The position numbers and the translations under genes are program-made. A model generated the notes under the pieces. It saw only the letters and a list, made by a program, of their open reading frames with translations, did no database searches and was not told the origin of the DNA. 64,000 bases of DNA from Nocardioides sp. L-11A (GTDB lineage Bacteria; Actinomycetota; Actinomycetes; Propionibacteriales; Nocardioidaceae): NCBI GenBank assembly GCA_029961745.1, contig CP124680.1, forward strand, positions 1 to 64,000, read 5' to 3'. Below are positions 1 to 12,966 of the stretch, piece by piece; position 1 is the first letter of the stretch; each line of letters starts with the position of its first letter.

Positions 1-107
1 CGTTCCTTCTCGGGAACGATCCTCTGACCTGCGCAAACAGTGGATCCACGGACGCTCGGACAGGCCTCGGTTCGGCATCGTCACCGCGATGATGCAAGAG
101 TTCACAA

Positions 108-128
108 CCTGTGGACAAACCTGTGGAG
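108..128. promoter_or_regulatory. Two DnaA-box-like sites upstream of dnaA
   Basis: Two copies of CCTGTGGA(C/G) lie 12 nt apart at 108-116 and 120-128. Their reverse complements resemble the actinobacterial DnaA box TTGTCCACA. DnaA commonly represses its own promoter through such sites. The rest of the 187-nt leader shows only a 6-bp hairpin at 1-18 (CGTTCC/GGAACG). Confidence 0.45.
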
Positions 129-187
129 CCAGCGCCGGATCGGATCCGTCGCGACTTCGCGAGACCCGACCAGCGAGAGGGAGTGGC

Positions 188-1831
188 GTGACCGGCAACC
201 CGGATCGGCCCCAGGACGAGACGAGCACCCCGAGCAGCGCAGGCAGTCCCGCCCCGGACACCCCTCCCGTCGACCCGGCCACCGCCCGTCTGGTCCAGGA
301 GTGGGCCCTGGTCGTCGGCGATCTGCAGACCCATCAGCGGGCCTGGCTCCAGGCCAGCCGTCCGGTGACCCTGCACGGCACCACCGCGATCGTCGCCGTG
401 CCGGACGACTTCACCCGCAAGCGCCTCGAGGGCCGGCTGCGCGGCGAGCTCGAGGACGCGCTCAGCGACCGGTTCGGCCACGACGTCCAGCTCGCGGTCA
501 CCGTCGACGCCTCGCTGCGCCACGAGCTGGGGCAGGAGCCGACGTCCCCGTCGTACGACGACGGCCCGGCCTACGAGAAGGCCGGCACCTACGACGGCTT
601 CGACCCGACCCCCGCCTTCGACCGCCCACTGGACCGCCCACTGGACCGGCCCCGGGAGGACGCCCCGGCCGACGCCCTCCCGGATCGACAAGTCGCCATG
701 TCGACAAATCCCCTTGTCGATTCGTCGATGCCCCCGGTCGGCGGACCGGAACTCGGCGCCGCGTCCGCCGGTCCGTCCGCCACCCGCAGCGGCGAGTCCC
801 GGCTGAACCCGAAGTACACCTTCGAGACCTTCGTCATCGGCTCCTCCAACCGGTTCCCCCACGCGGCCGCGGTCGCGGTCAGCGAGGCGCCGGGCCGCAG
901 CTACAACCCGCTCCTCGTCTACGGCGAGTCCGGCCTCGGCAAGACCCACCTGCTGCACGCGATCGGCCACTACGTACGCACGATCTACGCCGGGTCCCAG
1001 GTGCGCTATGTCTCCAGCGAGGAGTTCACCAACGAGTTCATCAACGCGATCCGGGACGACCGGCAGGACAGGTTCAAGCGGAAGTACCGCGACATCGACG
1101 TCCTCCTCATCGACGACATCCAGTTCCTCGAGGGCAAGACGCAGACGCAGGAGGAGTTCTTCCACACCTTCAACACGCTGCACAACGCCAACAAGCAGAT
1201 CGTGCTCACCTCCGACCGCCCGCCCAAGCGGCTCGAGGCGCTCGAGGACCGGCTGCGCAACCGGTTCGAGTGGGGCCTGATCACCGACGTGCAGCCGCCG
1301 GACCTCGAGACCCGGATCGCGATCCTGCGCAAGAAGGCCGCGATGGACCGGCTCACCGCGCCGTCCGACGTCCTCGAGTTCATCGCGAGCAAGATCCAGA
1401 CCAACATCCGCGAGCTCGAGGGCGCGCTGATCCGGGTCACCGCGTTCGCCAACCTCAACCGGCAGGACGTCGACATGACGCTCGCCGAGATCGTCCTCAA
1501 GGACCTGATCCCCGAGGGCGGCGAGCCGGAGATCACCGCCTCGCTGATCATCGCGCAGACCGCGGCGTACTTCGGGCTCTCCATCGACGAGCTCACCGGT
1601 CCCAGCCGTGGACGTCACCTGGTGATGGCCCGGCAGATCGCGATGTACCTGTGCCGCGAGCTCACCGGGCTCTCGCTGCCCAAGATCGGCGCGCAGTTCG
1701 GCAACCGCGACCACACGACCGTCATGTACGCCGAGCGGAAGATCAACCAGCTCCTCGGCGAGCGTCGCGCCGTCTTCAACCAGGTGAGCGAGCTGACCAA
1801 CCGGGTCAAGATGCAGGCCCGCCAGAGTTGA
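188..1831 (+). CDS. dnaA: Chromosomal replication initiator protein DnaA
   Basis: DnaA binds oriC boxes and melts the origin with ATP. The product is 547 aa from a GTG at 188, which follows an AGAGGGAG ribosome site; an in-frame ATG at 89 lacks one. N-terminal domain I (about 1-90) is followed by a long proline- and aspartate-rich linker with a DRPLDRPLDRP repeat. The AAA+ domain has Walker A GESGLGKT at about 246-253 and Walker B LLIDDIQF at about 306-313. The C-terminal DNA-binding signature GNRDHTTVMYAERK starts near 505. Length and domains are normal for actinobacterial DnaA. The candidate origin and dnaN follow directly, the standard arrangement. Confidence 0.98.
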   Translation: MTGNPDRPQDETSTPSSAGSPAPDTPPVDPATARLVQEWALVVGDLQTHQRAWLQASRPVTLHGTTAIVAVPDDFTRKRLEGRLRGELEDALSDRFGHDVQLAVTVDASLRHELGQEPTSPSYDDGPAYEKAGTYDGFDPTPAFDRPLDRPLDRPREDAPADALPDRQVAMSTNPLVDSSMPPVGGPELGAASAGPSATRSGESRLNPKYTFETFVIGSSNRFPHAAAVAVSEAPGRSYNPLLVYGESGLGKTHLLHAIGHYVRTIYAGSQVRYVSSEEFTNEFINAIRDDRQDRFKRKYRDIDVLLIDDIQFLEGKTQTQEEFFHTFNTLHNANKQIVLTSDRPPKRLEALEDRLRNRFEWGLITDVQPPDLETRIAILRKKAAMDRLTAPSDVLEFIASKIQTNIRELEGALIRVTAFANLNRQDVDMTLAEIVLKDLIPEGGEPEITASLIIAQTAAYFGLSIDELTGPSRGRHLVMARQIAMYLCRELTGLSLPKIGAQFGNRDHTTVMYAERKINQLLGERRAVFNQVSELTNRVKMQARQS

Positions 1832-2216
1832 TGGGCGCGAGCGTGTCGCAGATCGACGCTGCCGCGCCTGTGGAGAAGTCCGGTGGAATTGTGAGAACTA
1901 CACGGGGAGGATTCCGTGGAGGCACCTACTCGGCCCTCCACATCGCCCCGGTCATCCACATCGACGCTTGGGGTTCCGGATCTCGTCCACAACCGTCATC
2001 CACCGGTCATCGTGCGGTTCACCTGCGGAAACACCCGTTCTCCACAGTTTCCACCGCCGCTATGACCACTCCCTGACGACATGCGGACCTCGATCGCCGG
2101 AACTCCTCCGGACCCCCGATCTGTGGATCATTCCCTCGCTCACCGGCCGCACTGCCGCGCTCAGGGACGACGTGGCAGGATGCAACTCCCACCCACCACG
2201 TGAGAGGTACGACGAC
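1832..2216. other. oriC: Candidate chromosomal origin oriC between dnaA and dnaN
   Basis: This 385-nt stretch has no convincing gene and holds at least six 9-mers within one or two mismatches of TTGTCCACA on either strand: 1867-1875, 1952-1960, 1983-1991, 1996-2004, 2038-2046 and 2122-2130. The dnaA-dnaN interval is the usual actinobacterial origin. Assignment rests on location plus box density; no clear AT-rich unwinding element stands out. The dnaN promoter must also lie here. Confidence 0.75.
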
Positions 2217-3365
2217 GTGAAGTTCCGTGTCGACCGCGACGTCCTCGCCGACGCCGTCGCCTGGGCTGCGCGCAGCCTGCCCGTCCGGCCCAGCGCGCCC
2301 GTGCTCGCGGGACTGCTCATCGAGGCCGGCGACGACGGCCTGGTGCTGTCGACGTTCGACTACGAGACCTCCGCACGTGCGACCCTCGCCGCCGAGGTCA
2401 GCGACGAGGGCCGGGCCCTGGTCAGCGGCCGGCTGCTCGCCGACATCTGCCGCAGCCTGCCCAACAAGCCGGTCGACCTGGCGCTCGACGGCGCCCGCGT
2501 CTCGCTGACCTGCGGCTCCTCGCGGTTCTCCCTGCAGACGCTGCCGGTCGAGGACTACCCGACGATGCCCGAGATGCCGGCCGCGACCGGCACGGTGTCG
2601 AGCGAGGCCTTCGCGCACGCCGTCGCCCAGGCCGTCACCGCCGCGGGTCGCGACGACATGCTCCCCGTGCTCACCGGCGTCCGCCTCGAGATCGAGGGCT
2701 CGACGATCGCGCTGCTCGCGACCGACCGGTTCCGACTCTCGCAGCGCGAGCTCGCGTGGAACCCCGGCACCCCCGACGCCACCGTCGCGGCCCTGGTCCC
2801 GGCCAAGGTCCTCGGCGACACCGCGAAGTCGCTGACCGCGGGCCCCGAGGTCACCATCGCCCTGTCCGCCTCGGGCTCGGGCGACGGCATCATCGGCTTC
2901 GAGGGCACCGGCCCCGGCGGCGTACGCCGGACCACGACCCGCCTGCTCGACGGTGAGTTCCCCAAGGTCCGCAGCCTGTTCCCGTCGGAGAAGCTGACCG
3001 TCGCGAAGATCGATCGGCAGGAGCTGATCGAGTCGGTCAAGCGCGTCTCGCTCGTCGCCGACCGCAACACCGCCGTGCAGCTCAGCTTCCGCGACGGCGC
3101 GCTCATCCTCGACGCCGGCTCGGGCGACGACGCCCAGGCGTCGGAGTCGGTGGCGGCCCAGATCGAGGGCGACGAGCTGGTCACCGGATTCAACCCGAAC
3201 TTCCTGCTCGACGGGCTCGGCGCGATCGACGAGGCCGTCGTCGAGCTCGCCTTCACCCAGCCGTCGAAGCCGGTCGTGATCAGCGGCACGGCCGACGAGG
3301 GTGCGGACGACGCCGAGGCCGGATCCTTCCGCTACCTGCTGATGCCGCGCCGACTGCTGAGCTGA
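2217..3365 (+). CDS. dnaN: DNA polymerase III sliding clamp (beta subunit)
   Basis: The beta clamp is a ring that encircles DNA and tethers polymerase III. The chosen start is GTG at 2217, preceded by GAGAGGT at 2202-2208, giving 382 aa (VKFRVDRDVLADAV...), the usual clamp length. The upstream in-frame extension to 1968 runs through the origin and is not credible. Three clamp domains are recognisable, with the typical C-terminal ending YLLMPRRLLS that packs beside the partner-binding pocket. It is followed on the same strand by the 6-phosphogluconate dehydrogenase gene and, further on, recF. Confidence 0.97.
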   Translation: MKFRVDRDVLADAVAWAARSLPVRPSAPVLAGLLIEAGDDGLVLSTFDYETSARATLAAEVSDEGRALVSGRLLADICRSLPNKPVDLALDGARVSLTCGSSRFSLQTLPVEDYPTMPEMPAATGTVSSEAFAHAVAQAVTAAGRDDMLPVLTGVRLEIEGSTIALLATDRFRLSQRELAWNPGTPDATVAALVPAKVLGDTAKSLTAGPEVTIALSASGSGDGIIGFEGTGPGGVRRTTTRLLDGEFPKVRSLFPSEKLTVAKIDRQELIESVKRVSLVADRNTAVQLSFRDGALILDAGSGDDAQASESVAAQIEGDELVTGFNPNFLLDGLGAIDEAVVELAFTQPSKPVVISGTADEGADDAEAGSFRYLLMPRRLLS

Positions 3366-3406
3366 GCACCACCGCCACCCACCCGCGACCGACAGGGAGA
3401 TGCGCC

Positions 3407-4315
3407 ATGCACATCGGACTCGTAGGACTCGGAAAGATGGGTGGCAACATGCGCACCCGGCTGCGGGAGGCCGGCCACACGGTGGTCGGCTACGACCGCA
3501 ACCCGGATCTCGCCGACGTCGCCAGCCTGGCGGCGATGGTGGATGCCCTGCCCGCCCCGAAGGTGGTGTGGGTGATGGTGCCGGCCGGTGACCCCACCCG
3601 CTCGACGGTCGCCGAGCTCAAGGAGCTGCTCGGCGAGGGCGACCTGGTCGTCGACGGCGGCAACTCCAAGTACACCGACGACGCGATCAACGCCGCCTCA
3701 CTCGCCGAGCGCGGCATCGGCTTCGTCGACTGCGGCGTGTCCGGCGGCGTCTGGGGCCTGCAGAACGGCTACGCCCTGATGTACGGCGGCGCGCCCGACG
3801 ACATCGCCAAGGTCCAGCCCGCCTTCGACGCGCTCAAGCCCGAGGAGGGCGGGGCGGTCCACGCCGGGCCGACGCCGGGCGCGGGGCACTTCGCCAAGAT
3901 GGTCCACAACGGCATCGAGTACGCGATGATGCAGGCCTACGCCGAGGGCTGGGAGCTGCTCGAGAAGGTCGACATCGTCGAGAACGTCCCCGCGATCTTC
4001 GAGTCCTGGCGCCACGGCACCGTGATCCGTTCGTGGCTGCTCGACCTGCTGACCGAGGCGATCGAGGCCGACGAGCACCTCGACGAGCTGCGCGGGTACG
4101 CCGACGACTCGGGTGAGGGCCGCTGGACGGTGCAGGCGGCGATCGACAACGCGGTGCCGATGCACGTCATCGCCTCGTCGCTGTTCGCCCGGTTCACCTC
4201 GCGCCAGGACGACAGCCCGGCGATGAAGGCGATCGCCGCGATGCGCAACCAGTTCGGCGGGCACGCGGTCCACACCGACCCGCCGCCGGGCGGCGAGGCC
4301 AACCCGGACGCCTGA
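3407..4315 (+). CDS. gnd: 6-phosphogluconate dehydrogenase, decarboxylating (short form)
   Basis: The enzyme oxidises and decarboxylates 6-phosphogluconate to ribulose 5-phosphate in the pentose phosphate pathway. The 302-aa product is the short YqeC/GndA-like form rather than the roughly 470-aa one. The Rossmann motif GLGKMGG sits at about 7-13. The substrate-binding segment VDGGNSKYTDD is followed by GVSGGVWGLQNG, and the catalytic-lysine segment is FAKMVHNGIEY. The acidic residue in GYDRNP after the second strand hints at NAD preference, but this is inference. A gnd gene between dnaN and recF is a recurrent actinobacterial arrangement. An SD-like AGGGAG precedes the ATG. Confidence 0.93.
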   Translation: MHIGLVGLGKMGGNMRTRLREAGHTVVGYDRNPDLADVASLAAMVDALPAPKVVWVMVPAGDPTRSTVAELKELLGEGDLVVDGGNSKYTDDAINAASLAERGIGFVDCGVSGGVWGLQNGYALMYGGAPDDIAKVQPAFDALKPEEGGAVHAGPTPGAGHFAKMVHNGIEYAMMQAYAEGWELLEKVDIVENVPAIFESWRHGTVIRSWLLDLLTEAIEADEHLDELRGYADDSGEGRWTVQAAIDNAVPMHVIASSLFARFTSRQDDSPAMKAIAAMRNQFGGHAVHTDPPPGGEANPDA

Positions 4316-4390
4316 GCGACGGCGCAACGACCGATCTCGTCGCGGATCGCCCCTCGCGACGACAATTCTGGTTGTTGCGTGGCGACGGGA

Positions 4391-4801
4391 TCAGGCTGCG
4401 AGCACAGCCCGGACCAGCGCGAAGCCCAGCCACGCGACGAGGACGGCGACAGCGACCGGGTGGCGGACCAGACGGTCGAGCGACGGCGGTCCGCTGCGGC
4501 GTACCCGCGCTCGGACGGCGGCCACGGCCAGGCCGATGATGACCGCGGCGAACAGCGGGCCGAAGGGGTGCGCGAGGAACGAGTCGCGCCACCAGCCGTG
4601 GGTGAGGTAGACCCACGACCGGGTCAGGCCGCAGCCGGGACAGGGCAGCCCGGTCAGCCGGCGGAACGGGCAGATGATCGGCCCGTCCTCGATGTGCTCG
4701 GGGGAGAGGAACAGGCTGACCCCCAGCGCGGCGACGCCGACGGCCGCGACCACCTCGGTGGTCCGCGGCCGCCGCGCCGGCGGTGCGTGCAGGTCGGCCA
4801 T
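4391..4801 (-). CDS. DUF2752 small membrane protein
   Basis: A 136-aa membrane protein of the DUF2752 family, recognised by the CPGCGLTRSW motif (about 54-63) between hydrophobic helices. An N-terminal helix covers about 17-34 and two further helices lie after residue 75. Function is unknown; the conserved Cys-Gly pair suggests a structural or metal role but nothing here proves it. It starts 3 nt after the stop of the TM2 gene and is surely co-transcribed with it. It converges on gnd, with 75 nt between the two stops and only an imperfect hairpin there. Confidence 0.85.
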   Translation of the reverse strand: MADLHAPPARRPRTTEVVAAVGVAALGVSLFLSPEHIEDGPIICPFRRLTGLPCPGCGLTRSWVYLTHGWWRDSFLAHPFGPLFAAVIIGLAVAAVRARVRRSGPPSLDRLVRHPVAVAVLVAWLGFALVRAVLAA

Positions 4802-4804
4802 GGC

Positions 4805-5257
4805 TCAGCGCAGCGGCCGGCCCTGGGCGTCGCGCATCTTGCGGGTCGCGACCGAGACGATGTCGATGATCCACCAGATGTAGAGGCCGCCGCAGGTGAA
4901 GAGCTTGAGCAGACCGAGGCCCACCTGGCCGAGGTAGAACCGGTCGACGCCGAGCTGGCCCAGCAGGATCGACAGGATCAGGGTCGTGGTCCAGTCCTTG
5001 TCGGAGAACAGACCCGGCAGGTCCTTCGCCGCGAAGTACTGCGGGCTCTCCGCGGTCCGGACCGGCGTGTCCGAACGGATCTGGCCGCTGAGCGCCATCT
5101 GCGCCAGCGTCCCCATGTCGATCGGTCCCTGCTCCTGGCCGAGATGGCTGATGTAGAAGGAGCCGCCGGCCGGAGCGCCGTAGCCGGGAGCCGCGTAGCC
5201 CGGCGGCGGCTGGTAGGGATCGGGTGCCCCGTACGGAGGGGTGGGTGGTTGCGTCAT
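4805..5257 (-). CDS. GYF_2 plus TM2 domain membrane protein
   Basis: The start ATG at 5257 ([10 protein letters not shown]) gives 150 aa; an upstream ATG at 5296 adds an unlikely segment. A Pro/Tyr/Gly-rich stretch (about 1-32) leads into a GYF_2-like domain ([21 protein letters not shown]...). The C-terminal TM2 domain shows [21 protein letters not shown] and [14 protein letters not shown]-type domains bind proline-rich peptides and TM2 proteins are small two-helix membrane proteins. The molecular role is unknown. It is the first gene of a two-gene minus-strand operon with the DUF2752 gene, divergent from recF. Confidence 0.85.
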   Translation of the reverse strand: MTQPPTPPYGAPDPYQPPPGYAAPGYGAPAGGSFYISHLGQEQGPIDMGTLAQMALSGQIRSDTPVRTAESPQYFAAKDLPGLFSDKDWTTTLILSILLGQLGVDRFYLGQVGLGLLKLFTCGGLYIWWIIDIVSVATRKMRDAQGRPLR

Positions 5258-5355
5258 GCGACTCAGCCTAGGGTTTTCCCGCGGCCCGCAAACCACTCCC
5301 GAGACCGGCTTCGGGGGACAATCGTCACGAGGACGCGTCGAAGGAGGTGGGCGGA

Positions 5356-6477
5356 GTGCACGTCGCGCGGCTCAGCCTGCACGACTTCCGGTCGTACGCC
5401 GACGTCGACGTCGAGCTCGAGCCGGGGGTGAGTGCCTTCGTCGGTCGCAACGGGCAGGGCAAGACCAACCTGGTCGAGGCGGTCGACTACCTGTCGCGGC
5501 TCTCCTCGCACCGGGTCGCCACCGACGCGCCGCTGATCCGCGCCGGCGCCGAGCAGGCGATCGTCCGCGCCGCCGTGGTCCGCGAGGGCCGCACCGCGGT
5601 GCTCGAGGTCGAGCTCAATCCGGGCCGGGCCAACCGCGCGCGGATCAACCGCTCGCCGCTGCCGCGGGTGCGCGAGCTCGCCGGCATCGTCCGCACCGTC
5701 GTGTTCAGCCCCGAGGACCTCGCCCTCGTGAAGGGTGACCCCGGCGGCCGGCGCCGCTTCCTCGACGACCTGCTCGTGCTGCGCACCCCGCGCCACGCCG
5801 GGCTGATCGCCGACCAGGAACGGGTCCTCAAGCAGCGCAACACCCTCCTCAAGACCCTGTACGCCGCCCGCGGGTCCAGTCGGGAGGCCGCGCTCGCGAC
5901 CCTGGCGGTGTGGGACGACCACCTGGTCTCCACCGGCACCGAGCTCTATGCCGCCCGCCTCGCGCTCACCGCCGACCTCGCGCCGTACGTCGGCAAGGCC
6001 TATGAGGCCGTGGCCCGCGGTGCCTCGCGGGACGACGCCCGGATCGAGTACCGCCCGAGTGTCCCGGAGCCGACCGAGGAGTCCTTCCGGGCCGAGCTCG
6101 CGCGTCGGCAGTCCGACGAGATCGGCCGCGGCGTCACCCTGGTGGGGCCGCATCGCGACGACCTCCTGCTCACCCTGGGGCCGGGCGACGACGAGCGTCT
6201 GCCGGTGCGCGGCTACGCCAGTCATGGGGAGTCGTGGTCCTTCGCGCTCGCGCTGCGGCTGGCGTCGTACGACCTGCTGCGGGCCGACGGCGACGACCCG
6301 ATCCTGATCCTCGACGACGTCTTCGCCGAGCTCGACGCCGACCGGCGGGTCCAGCTGGCGGCGCTGGTCGCCGGGGCCGAGCAGGTCCTGGTGACCGCGG
6401 CGGTCGCCGAGGACGTGCCGGCCGAGCTGTCGGGCGCCACCTTCCACGTCGCCGCGGGGGAGGTGACCCGTGGCTGA
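5356..6477 (+). CDS. recF: DNA replication and repair protein RecF
   Basis: RecF is an SMC-like ATPase that loads RecA at single-stranded gaps with RecO and RecR. A strong AAGGAGG at 5341-5347 places the start at GTG 5356, giving 373 aa ([17 protein letters not shown]). Walker A is [10 protein letters not shown] at about 35-44. The ABC-type signature region appears near [18 protein letters not shown], and Walker B is [12 protein letters not shown]. The length is typical. The stop overlaps the next gene by 8 nt, implying translational coupling. Confidence 0.96.
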   Translation: MHVARLSLHDFRSYADVDVELEPGVSAFVGRNGQGKTNLVEAVDYLSRLSSHRVATDAPLIRAGAEQAIVRAAVVREGRTAVLEVELNPGRANRARINRSPLPRVRELAGIVRTVVFSPEDLALVKGDPGGRRRFLDDLLVLRTPRHAGLIADQERVLKQRNTLLKTLYAARGSSREAALATLAVWDDHLVSTGTELYAARLALTADLAPYVGKAYEAVARGASRDDARIEYRPSVPEPTEESFRAELARRQSDEIGRGVTLVGPHRDDLLLTLGPGDDERLPVRGYASHGESWSFALALRLASYDLLRADGDDPILILDDVFAELDADRRVQLAALVAGAEQVLVTAAVAEDVPAELSGATFHVAAGEVTRG

Positions 6478-7066
6478 CCTGCCCGAGGAGACCGGGCCCG
6501 ACGGGGCCGAGGAGCCGGAGGAGCCCGAGGAGCACCGCCCCGACGGGCTGGACCTGGCGCGCTCGCTGACGATGGGCACCGCCGGTGCGAGTACGACGCC
6601 CGCGCGCCGGCTCCCGCGGGTCGGCTCCGACGCCGCCAAGCGCAGGGCCTTCCGGCGCCGGGGCGGCGGCCGGGGGGAGCCCCAGCTCAGCGGCGCCTAT
6701 CCCGACGGCCGCGACCCCCAGGCGCTCACCTCCGAGCTGGGCCGGCTGATCAGCGACCGGGGCTGGGCCCTGGACCTGCGGGTGCGTGGCGTGTTCGCCC
6801 GCTGGGCCGAGATCGTCGGCCCCGAGATCGGCGCCCACAGCACGCCGGAGTCGTTGACCGACGGCACCCTCGTCGTCCGCACCGACTCCACCGCCTGGGC
6901 GACCCAGCTCAAGCTGCTCGCCGCCTCGGTGGTCAAGCGCCTCAACGAGGAGCTGGGCGACGGGACGGTGACGATCGTCGAGGTGCTCGGGCCGCACGCC
7001 CCGAGCTGGAAGCACGGCCGACGCAAGGCGCCGGGCAGCCGCGGGCCCCGCGACACCTACGGATGA
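6470..7066 (+). CDS. dciA: DUF721 domain protein (DciA-like)
   Basis: A 198-aa protein beginning with GTG at 6470 inside recF (8-nt overlap). The first 80 residues are acidic then arginine-rich and look disordered. The conserved DUF721 domain covers about 85-185 ([17 protein letters not shown]...[43 protein letters not shown]). DUF721 proteins include DciA, which assists loading of the DnaB helicase in bacteria lacking DnaC. The position between recF and gyrB is the standard one in actinobacteria. The helicase-loading role is inferred from the family. Confidence 0.88.
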   Translation: MADLPEETGPDGAEEPEEPEEHRPDGLDLARSLTMGTAGASTTPARRLPRVGSDAAKRRAFRRRGGGRGEPQLSGAYPDGRDPQALTSELGRLISDRGWALDLRVRGVFARWAEIVGPEIGAHSTPESLTDGTLVVRTDSTAWATQLKLLAASVVKRLNEELGDGTVTIVEVLGPHAPSWKHGRRKAPGSRGPRDTYG

Positions 7067-7224
7067 TGCCCGCGACCGATCCCTGGGGCGGAACCAGACT
7101 GCTCGGGGCCCCTCGTGACGTATGGGGACACAGCTCCACCCCTGCGCGGCGCTCCGATCGCTGTTTCTGAGCCGTCTGGGGCCACATTTCACCCCGTGTC
7201 CCCCCCGGGCGGGGCGGCGACACG

Positions 7225-7252
7225 TGTCCTGGGGCCCTCAGGCGGCTAGAAT
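7225..7252 (+). promoter_or_regulatory. Candidate gyrB promoter
   Basis: TAGAAT at 7247-7252 is a good -10 element. A weak -35 (TGTCCT, 7225-7230) lies 16 nt upstream. The 261-nt gap before gyrB also holds an 8-bp inverted repeat GGGGACAC/GTGTCCCC at 7124-7131 and 7196-7203. No gene is seen in the gap. Confidence 0.45.
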
Positions 7253-7327
7253 GGGTTATCGGCCGGGAACGCGTCTCGGGACGCCTGACTCGGCCTTCGC
7301 CATGCCTTCAAGTGAATGAGGTCCCGC

Positions 7328-9463
7328 GTGTCCACTGACGACCAGTCCCCCGAGGTCGTGCCCGAGGTCCCCGAGGAGACGACCGGGACCCCGGCCGAGG
7401 AGCTCCCCGAGTACGACGCCTCGGCGATCCAGGTCCTCGAAGGCCTCGAGGCGGTCCGCAAGCGGCCCGGCATGTACATCGGCTCCACCGGCGAGCGCGG
7501 TCTCCACCACCTGATCTGGGAGATCGTCGACAACGCCGTGGACGAGGCGCTGGCCGGCTACTGCGACACGATCAACGTCACCCTCAACGGCGACGGCTCG
7601 GTCAGCGTCGCCGACAACGGCCGCGGCATCCCGACCGACACCGCTCCCGGGCAGGAGCTCCCCGCCGCGACCCTCGCGCTCACCGTGCTGCACGCCGGCG
7701 GCAAGTTCGGCGGCGGCGGCTACAAGGTCTCCGGCGGTCTGCACGGCGTCGGCTCCTCGGTCGTCAACGCGCTGTCCACCCACCTGCGCCTGGAGATCAA
7801 GAACCGCGGCTACCTGTGGGAGCAGGACTTCGCCCTCGGCATCCCCGCCTACGACCTGCGCCAGGTGCGGCCGCTGGAGGAGGGGGAGCGGACCGGCACC
7901 ACCGTCACCTGGTTCGCCTCGCCGGAGATCTTCGAGACCACCGACTACAACCTGGAGACCATCTCGACCCGGTTCCGGGAGATGGCCTTCCTCAACAAGG
8001 GCCTGCGGATCGAGCTGCGCGACGCGCGGCCCAAGGCCGAGGAGATCGCCGACGCGGTCGAGGACGGCACCGCCGACGAGACCAGCGGCGTGGCGACCGC
8101 CACTGCATCATTCGGCGCGGTGCACGCCGTCGACGTCGACGGGCACAAGGCGCTCGAGCAGGTCTTCCAGTACGAGCGCGGGCTGGCCGACTACGTCGAC
8201 TTCCTCAACCGCAACAAGACCGCGATCAGCACGATCATCGCCTTCGAGGCCGAGACCGGCGACGACGCCGCCAACCCGATGAGCCTCGAGCTCGCGATGC
8301 AGTGGCAGGCGTCGTCGTACAACGAGTCGGTCCACACCTTCGCCAACACGATCAACACGCCCGAGGGCGGCACCCACGAGGAGGGCTTCCGCGCGGCGCT
8401 CACCTCGCTGGTCAACCGGTGGGGCGAGGAGTGGGGCCTGATCAAGAAGAAGGAGGACCGGCTGACCGGTGACGACATCCGCGAGGGTCTCACCGCGATC
8501 ATCAGCCTGAAGATCTCCGAGCCGCAGTTCGAGGGGCAGACCAAGGCCAAGCTCGGCAACACCGAGGCCAAGGGCTTCGTCCAGTCGGTCGTCAACGACC
8601 ACCTGGGCGACTGGCTGGAGAAGAACCCCGGCGAGGGCAAGGAGATCATCCGCAAGGCCCAGGCCGCTGCGACCGCCCGGATCGCGGCCCGCAAGGCCCG
8701 CGACCTGGCCCGCAACCGCAAGGGCCTGCTCGGCGGAGGCGGCCTGCCCGGCAAGCTGGCCGACTGCCAGTCGAACAACCCGGAGGAGTGCGAGGTCTTC
8801 ATCGTCGAGGGCGACTCCGCGGGCGGCTCGGCCAAGCAGGGCCGCGACCCGCGGATCCAGGCGATCCTCCCGATCCGAGGCAAGATCCTCAACGTCGAGA
8901 AGGCGCGCATCGACAAGGTCCTGGCCAACCAGGAGGTGCAGGCGATCATCTCGGCCGCCGGCACCGGCGTGCACGAAGAGTTCGACATCGACAAGCTGCG
9001 CTACCACAAGATCGTGCTGATGGCCGACGCCGACGTCGACGGCCACCACATCAACACGCTGCTGCTGACGCTGCTGTTCCGCTTCATGCGCCCGCTGATC
9101 GAGCACGGCTACGTCTACATGGCCCAGCCGCCGCTGTACCGGCTGCGCTGGAACAAGCCGCACGAGCACGAGTTCGTCTACTCCGACGCCGAGCGCGACG
9201 CGGTGATGCGCGACGGGCTCGAGCAGGGCAAGAAGCTGCCCAAGGAGAACCCGGTCCAGCGCTACAAGGGTCTGGGCGAGATGAACGCCGACGAGCTGTG
9301 GGAGACCACCATGGACCCCGACCAGCGGCTGATGCTGCAGGTCACCCTGGAGGACGCCGCGCAGGCCGACGAGATCTTCTCGATCCTCATGGGCGAGGAC
9401 GTCGAGCAGCGGCGCTCCTTCATCCAGCGCAACGCCAAGGACGTTCGCTTCCTCGATATCTAG
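7328..9463 (+). CDS. gyrB: DNA gyrase subunit B
   Basis: The ATPase subunit of gyrase, which introduces negative supercoils. The preferred start is GTG at 7328 ([10 protein letters not shown]), with a TGAGG ribosome site just upstream; an ATG at 7316 adds four residues without one. The product is 711 aa. The GHKL ATPase domain shows [20 protein letters not shown] and [14 protein letters not shown]. The transducer domain follows. The TOPRIM domain has [14 protein letters not shown] and the DADVDG metal site, and the C-terminus carries the [20 protein letters not shown] segment. It is followed after 51 nt by gyrA and is co-transcribed. Confidence 0.97.
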   Translation: MSTDDQSPEVVPEVPEETTGTPAEELPEYDASAIQVLEGLEAVRKRPGMYIGSTGERGLHHLIWEIVDNAVDEALAGYCDTINVTLNGDGSVSVADNGRGIPTDTAPGQELPAATLALTVLHAGGKFGGGGYKVSGGLHGVGSSVVNALSTHLRLEIKNRGYLWEQDFALGIPAYDLRQVRPLEEGERTGTTVTWFASPEIFETTDYNLETISTRFREMAFLNKGLRIELRDARPKAEEIADAVEDGTADETSGVATATASFGAVHAVDVDGHKALEQVFQYERGLADYVDFLNRNKTAISTIIAFEAETGDDAANPMSLELAMQWQASSYNESVHTFANTINTPEGGTHEEGFRAALTSLVNRWGEEWGLIKKKEDRLTGDDIREGLTAIISLKISEPQFEGQTKAKLGNTEAKGFVQSVVNDHLGDWLEKNPGEGKEIIRKAQAAATARIAARKARDLARNRKGLLGGGGLPGKLADCQSNNPEECEVFIVEGDSAGGSAKQGRDPRIQAILPIRGKILNVEKARIDKVLANQEVQAIISAAGTGVHEEFDIDKLRYHKIVLMADADVDGHHINTLLLTLLFRFMRPLIEHGYVYMAQPPLYRLRWNKPHEHEFVYSDAERDAVMRDGLEQGKKLPKENPVQRYKGLGEMNADELWETTMDPDQRLMLQVTLEDAAQADEIFSILMGEDVEQRRSFIQRNAKDVRFLDI

Positions 9464-9514
9464 GTCTCTAACACCATCCCTAGACATCGATAGACGACAC
9501 CAGAGAGAGCAATC

Positions 9515-12168
<2,654 letters not shown>

Positions 12169-12169
<1 letters not shown>

Positions 12170-12687
12170 TGACTGAGCGCGTCGAGGACACCGTGGTCCG
12201 GCCGGCGGCCGCCGCAGGCCGCCCCGCCGGCGCGCCCTCGGCGCCCGGGCCCGTCCCGCCGACCGGGCCGGGCGGCGTACCCGGTGGGGTGCCGGCGGCC
12301 CCCGCCAAGGGCCGCGCCCCCCGCCGCGCCCGCCTGCGCCTGACCCGGATCGACCCCTGGTCGGTCATGAAGACGTCGTTCCTGCTGTCCATCGCCTTCG
12401 CCGTCGTCACCGTGGTGTCGGTGGCGATGGTGTGGCAGGTCCTCGGCGCCGCCGGCGTGTGGGACTCGATCAACTCCACGATCCAGGAGGGCATCGGCGG
12501 AGAGGACGTCGCGTCCTTCCGGATCGAGGACTACGTCGGCACCAGCCGGGTCCTCGGCTTCACCATGCTCGTCGCCGCCATCGACGTCGTCCTGATCACC
12601 GCGGCCGCCACGCTGATCGCCTTCCTCTACAACATGTCGGCCGCGCTCCTGGGCGGCGTCGAGATCACCCTCGCCGAGGACAACTGA
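12169..12687 (+). CDS. DUF3566 domain membrane protein
   Basis: A 172-aa protein that starts on the last base of the gyrA stop codon, so it is translationally coupled. The first 60 residues are Pro/Ala/Gly-rich and disordered. The DUF3566 domain follows from LRLTRIDPWSVMKTSFLLSIA, with two transmembrane helices at about 65-90 and 125-155. Proteins of this family always sit just after gyrA in actinobacteria. In mycobacteria the family includes CwsA-neighbouring membrane proteins, and its biochemical role is not settled. Confidence 0.92.
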
Positions 12688-12791
12688 GCTTGATGGCGTG
12701 AGCGCGTCGCTCCTTCGTCGTGCCACGCTGCCACGCCGCGGTCGACCCGGTCCGAGGTCGGGTCCACCCGGCGGCCGAGGGCGAGGGAGGC

Positions 12792-12810
12792 ACGAGGGGC
12801 CCTCGTTTTG
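12792..12810 (+). terminator. Terminator after the gyrB-gyrA-DUF3566 operon
   Basis: ACGAGGG at 12792-12798 and CCCTCGT at 12800-12806 form a tight hairpin followed by TTTTG. It lies about 100 nt past the DUF3566 stop. Confidence 0.6.
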
Positions 12811-12837
12811 TCCCGGCCAGACCGGCTCCGGTAGTCT
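12808..12837 (+). promoter_or_regulatory. Possible tRNA-Ile promoter
   Basis: TTGTCC at 12808-12813 and TAGTCT at 12832-12837 are separated by 18 nt and lie about 50 nt before the tRNA. This is a plausible sigma-70-type promoter, overlapping the terminator T-run. Confidence 0.35.
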
Positions 12838-12888
12838 CTGTGATCGGCTTGCTGCCGCGGGGCTTCCACCCAGAGCGGCATGCCACCC

Positions 12889-12962
12889 GGGCCTATAGCT
12901 CAGACGGTTAGAGCACCACACTGATAATGTGGGGGTCAGAGGTTCAAGTCCTCTTAGGCCCA
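12889..12962 (+). tRNA. tRNA-Ile (anticodon GAT)
   Basis: A 74-nt cloverleaf: acceptor GGGCCTA pairs with TAGGCCC, discriminator A at 12962, and the D-arm begins AGCTCAGACGGTTAGAGC. The anticodon loop is CTGATAA with GAT at 12923-12925. The T-arm contains GGTTCAAGTCC. The 3' CCA is not encoded. Its position after gyrA is the conserved actinobacterial one. Confidence 0.97.
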
Positions 12963-12966
12963 CGGA

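Noticed and set aside
40..2076. 678-codon plus-strand ORF overlapping dnaA
   Set aside because: Another frame of dnaA plus the origin; an Arg/Pro-rich translation without domains.
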